Part shown: in pieces, positions 14,978-16,024 of the stretch | How the letters are laid out: the number at the start of each line of letters is the position of its first letter | Numbering within the stretch: the first letter of the stretch is position 1 | Assembly: GCA_002684755.1 (NCBI GenBank) | Contig: NYVS01000058.1 | Location: forward strand, 63,140-79,163 | Direction of reading: 5' to 3' | DNA: 16,024 nucleotides | Origin: Phycisphaerae bacterium | Lineage (GTDB): Bacteria; Planctomycetota; Phycisphaerae; Phycisphaerales; SM1A02 | Notes under the pieces: model-generated | Told to the model about the DNA's origin: nothing | What the model saw: the letters and a program-made list of their open reading frames with translations, nothing else | Database searches by the model: none | Made by a program: the position numbers and the translations under genes

Positions 14978-16024
14978 TTGACGCACCTTCGCCACCTGTG
15001 TGCCTGCCTGGCTTTCCTGCTCGTCACCCTGGCCACCAACCAGGACGCACGGGCGCAGGGGGCGAGCGGTCTCCCGGACCCCATCTCGTCTGCGGCGCTC
15101 CAACGGCTTCTCGACGGTGCTGGAATCACCGATCCACCGGCGGCCGCGATCGACGAACCGATGACGCGATATCTCACGGCCATGAAAGCCTTGCGAAACG
15201 GGCGGATCGAAGCCTGGCTCGAGCAACGACGGGAGGGCTCCGGAATGTTCGAATCACCGGATCCCGACCTGATCCGGACCGAGATCGACGATCGACGGCG
15301 GCTGCTGTCCGCGATCGCCGCCCTTGATCGAACCCTCTTCAGCGAGCTGGTCGTCGCGGGCCTCGATCCGGACGCGATCGAGCGTGCCGCCGACCGCCGG
15401 ACGCGGGATCGCGCCCACGCGGTGATCGGCCGGAGATTCTCGAGGGGAATCCGCATCGAACCGACCCAGGTGCTCGCAGCCGTCGTCACCGACGCCGAGC
15501 CGGCCTGGGTCGTCGACGACGCGACGAGGAACCGGATGCTCGATCACGATCGGGCCCGGACCGAACGCCTCGAACGGCTTGCCGATGTCGTCATCGATCG
15601 TCCGCTCCGCATCGCCGAAGCCATGGGGGACGTCCAGATGCCGGATCTCGAAACGGTCGCGAACGATCCGGAAGGCGTCGAAGCCGCGTTCAATTCCTGG
15701 TTCACCGCCCGCCGGGCCGCGAAGTCGGTCGCTTCGGAGGATGCCCGCGTGCTTCAGGCAGCGATTCTCCAGGCCGACACCGCGTTCCACGACGAACTCA
15801 CCCAGGGCCTCCGGGAGGGCGATCCGTTCGCCATCGCGATCGATGACGCCTGGCGCAAGGCGACGCTTCCCTCGATCTTTCCAGACCGCACGTCACCTCG
15901 AGGCCTCTTCGAATCCGCGGTCGAGGCCGAAGAACGAGGCGCGATCGGCACCGAAGCGATGGAGGAGATTCGAGCCCTCGAGTCGTCGTGGCGAAGCCGG
16001 CACGCCGAGATCGAAGCCCGTCTG
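14978..16024 (+). CDS. Secreted helical protein of unknown function, partial (C-terminus beyond window)
   Basis: The plus-strand frame is open from this point to the window edge (349 codons). The N-terminus reads as a Sec signal peptide: THLRHLC, then hydrophobic CLAFLLVTLAT, with a likely cut after DARA (about residue 26). The proposed start is TTG at 14978 with GGA about 10 bases before it; no ATG precedes the signal peptide in frame, so the exact start is uncertain. The mature part is Ala/Arg/Glu/Asp-rich and mostly predicted helical, with stretches such as ARTERLERLADVV and EAMEEIRALESSW. I see no catalytic motif and recognise no family. An opposing minus-strand frame overlaps it but lacks a signal or motifs, so the plus frame is taken as coding. 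It is divergent from tkt. Confidence 0.65.
   Translation, partial: MTHLRHLCACLAFLLVTLATNQDARAQGASGLPDPISSAALQRLLDGAGITDPPAAAIDEPMTRYLTAMKALRNGRIEAWLEQRREGSGMFESPDPDLIRTEIDDRRRLLSAIAALDRTLFSELVVAGLDPDAIERAADRRTRDRAHAVIGRRFSRGIRIEPTQVLAAVVTDAEPAWVVDDATRNRMLDHDRARTERLERLADVVIDRPLRIAEAMGDVQMPDLETVANDPEGVEAAFNSWFTARRAAKSVASEDARVLQAAILQADTAFHDELTQGLREGDPFAIAIDDAWRKATLPSIFPDRTSPRGLFESAVEAEERGAIGTEAMEEIRALESSWRSRHAEIEARL

Noticed and set aside
14776..15489. Upstream extension of the transketolase frame on the minus strand
   Set aside because: It adds an Arg/Ser-rich segment with no homology to transketolase, passes through the candidate promoter and overlaps a plus-strand gene with a signal peptide.

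Overview
The window looks like chromosomal DNA from a GC-rich bacterium of the Planctomycetota, probably near the class Phycisphaerae. Three things suggest this. One protein carries dockerin/EF-hand calcium repeats of the type common in that group. Several large exported proteins lack familiar operon contexts. An LL-diaminopimelate aminotransferase (DapL) gene is present, a lysine route frequent in the PVC superphylum. The taxonomic call is inference; there is no rRNA or other marker gene in the window. Coding density is high, and only the space upstream of the tricorn gene could exceed 300 bases without a gene, depending on which start codon that gene uses.

Layout. Minus strand, 1-4039: an exported tricorn-type protease, followed with a 4-base overlap by a DUF4174 lipoprotein that leaves the window. 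Plus strand, 4313-7811: a small unrecognised protein, an M42 (TET-type) aminopeptidase, a PmtA/KsgA-like methyltransferase and DapL. A strong two-way hairpin terminator lies at 7841-7874. Minus strand, 10870-7910: a DUF4097-like lipoprotein, the 23S rRNA methyltransferase RlmE, and an EF-hand/dockerin-repeat protein with its own candidate sigma-54 promoter. Plus strand, 11086-12792: a secreted esterase-family alpha/beta hydrolase. Minus strand, 14775-12808: a transketolase of the animal-like subtype. Plus strand, 14978 to the end: a secreted helical protein I do not recognise, cut by the window edge.

How the genes relate. Most look like independent housekeeping or envelope functions: lysine/peptidoglycan precursor supply, pentose phosphate pathway, rRNA modification and lipid head-group methylation. 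Two contexts are more suggestive. First, a tricorn protease is divergent from a TET-type aminopeptidase, two families that cooperate in archaeal peptide breakdown, although here the tricorn appears exported and the aminopeptidase cytoplasmic. Second, the EF-hand repeat protein has no classical signal peptide and lies just downstream of a near-consensus sigma-54 site, which hints at an exterior or flagellum-related role. I see no CRISPR array, tRNA, rRNA, insertion sequence, phage gene or recognisable defence system.
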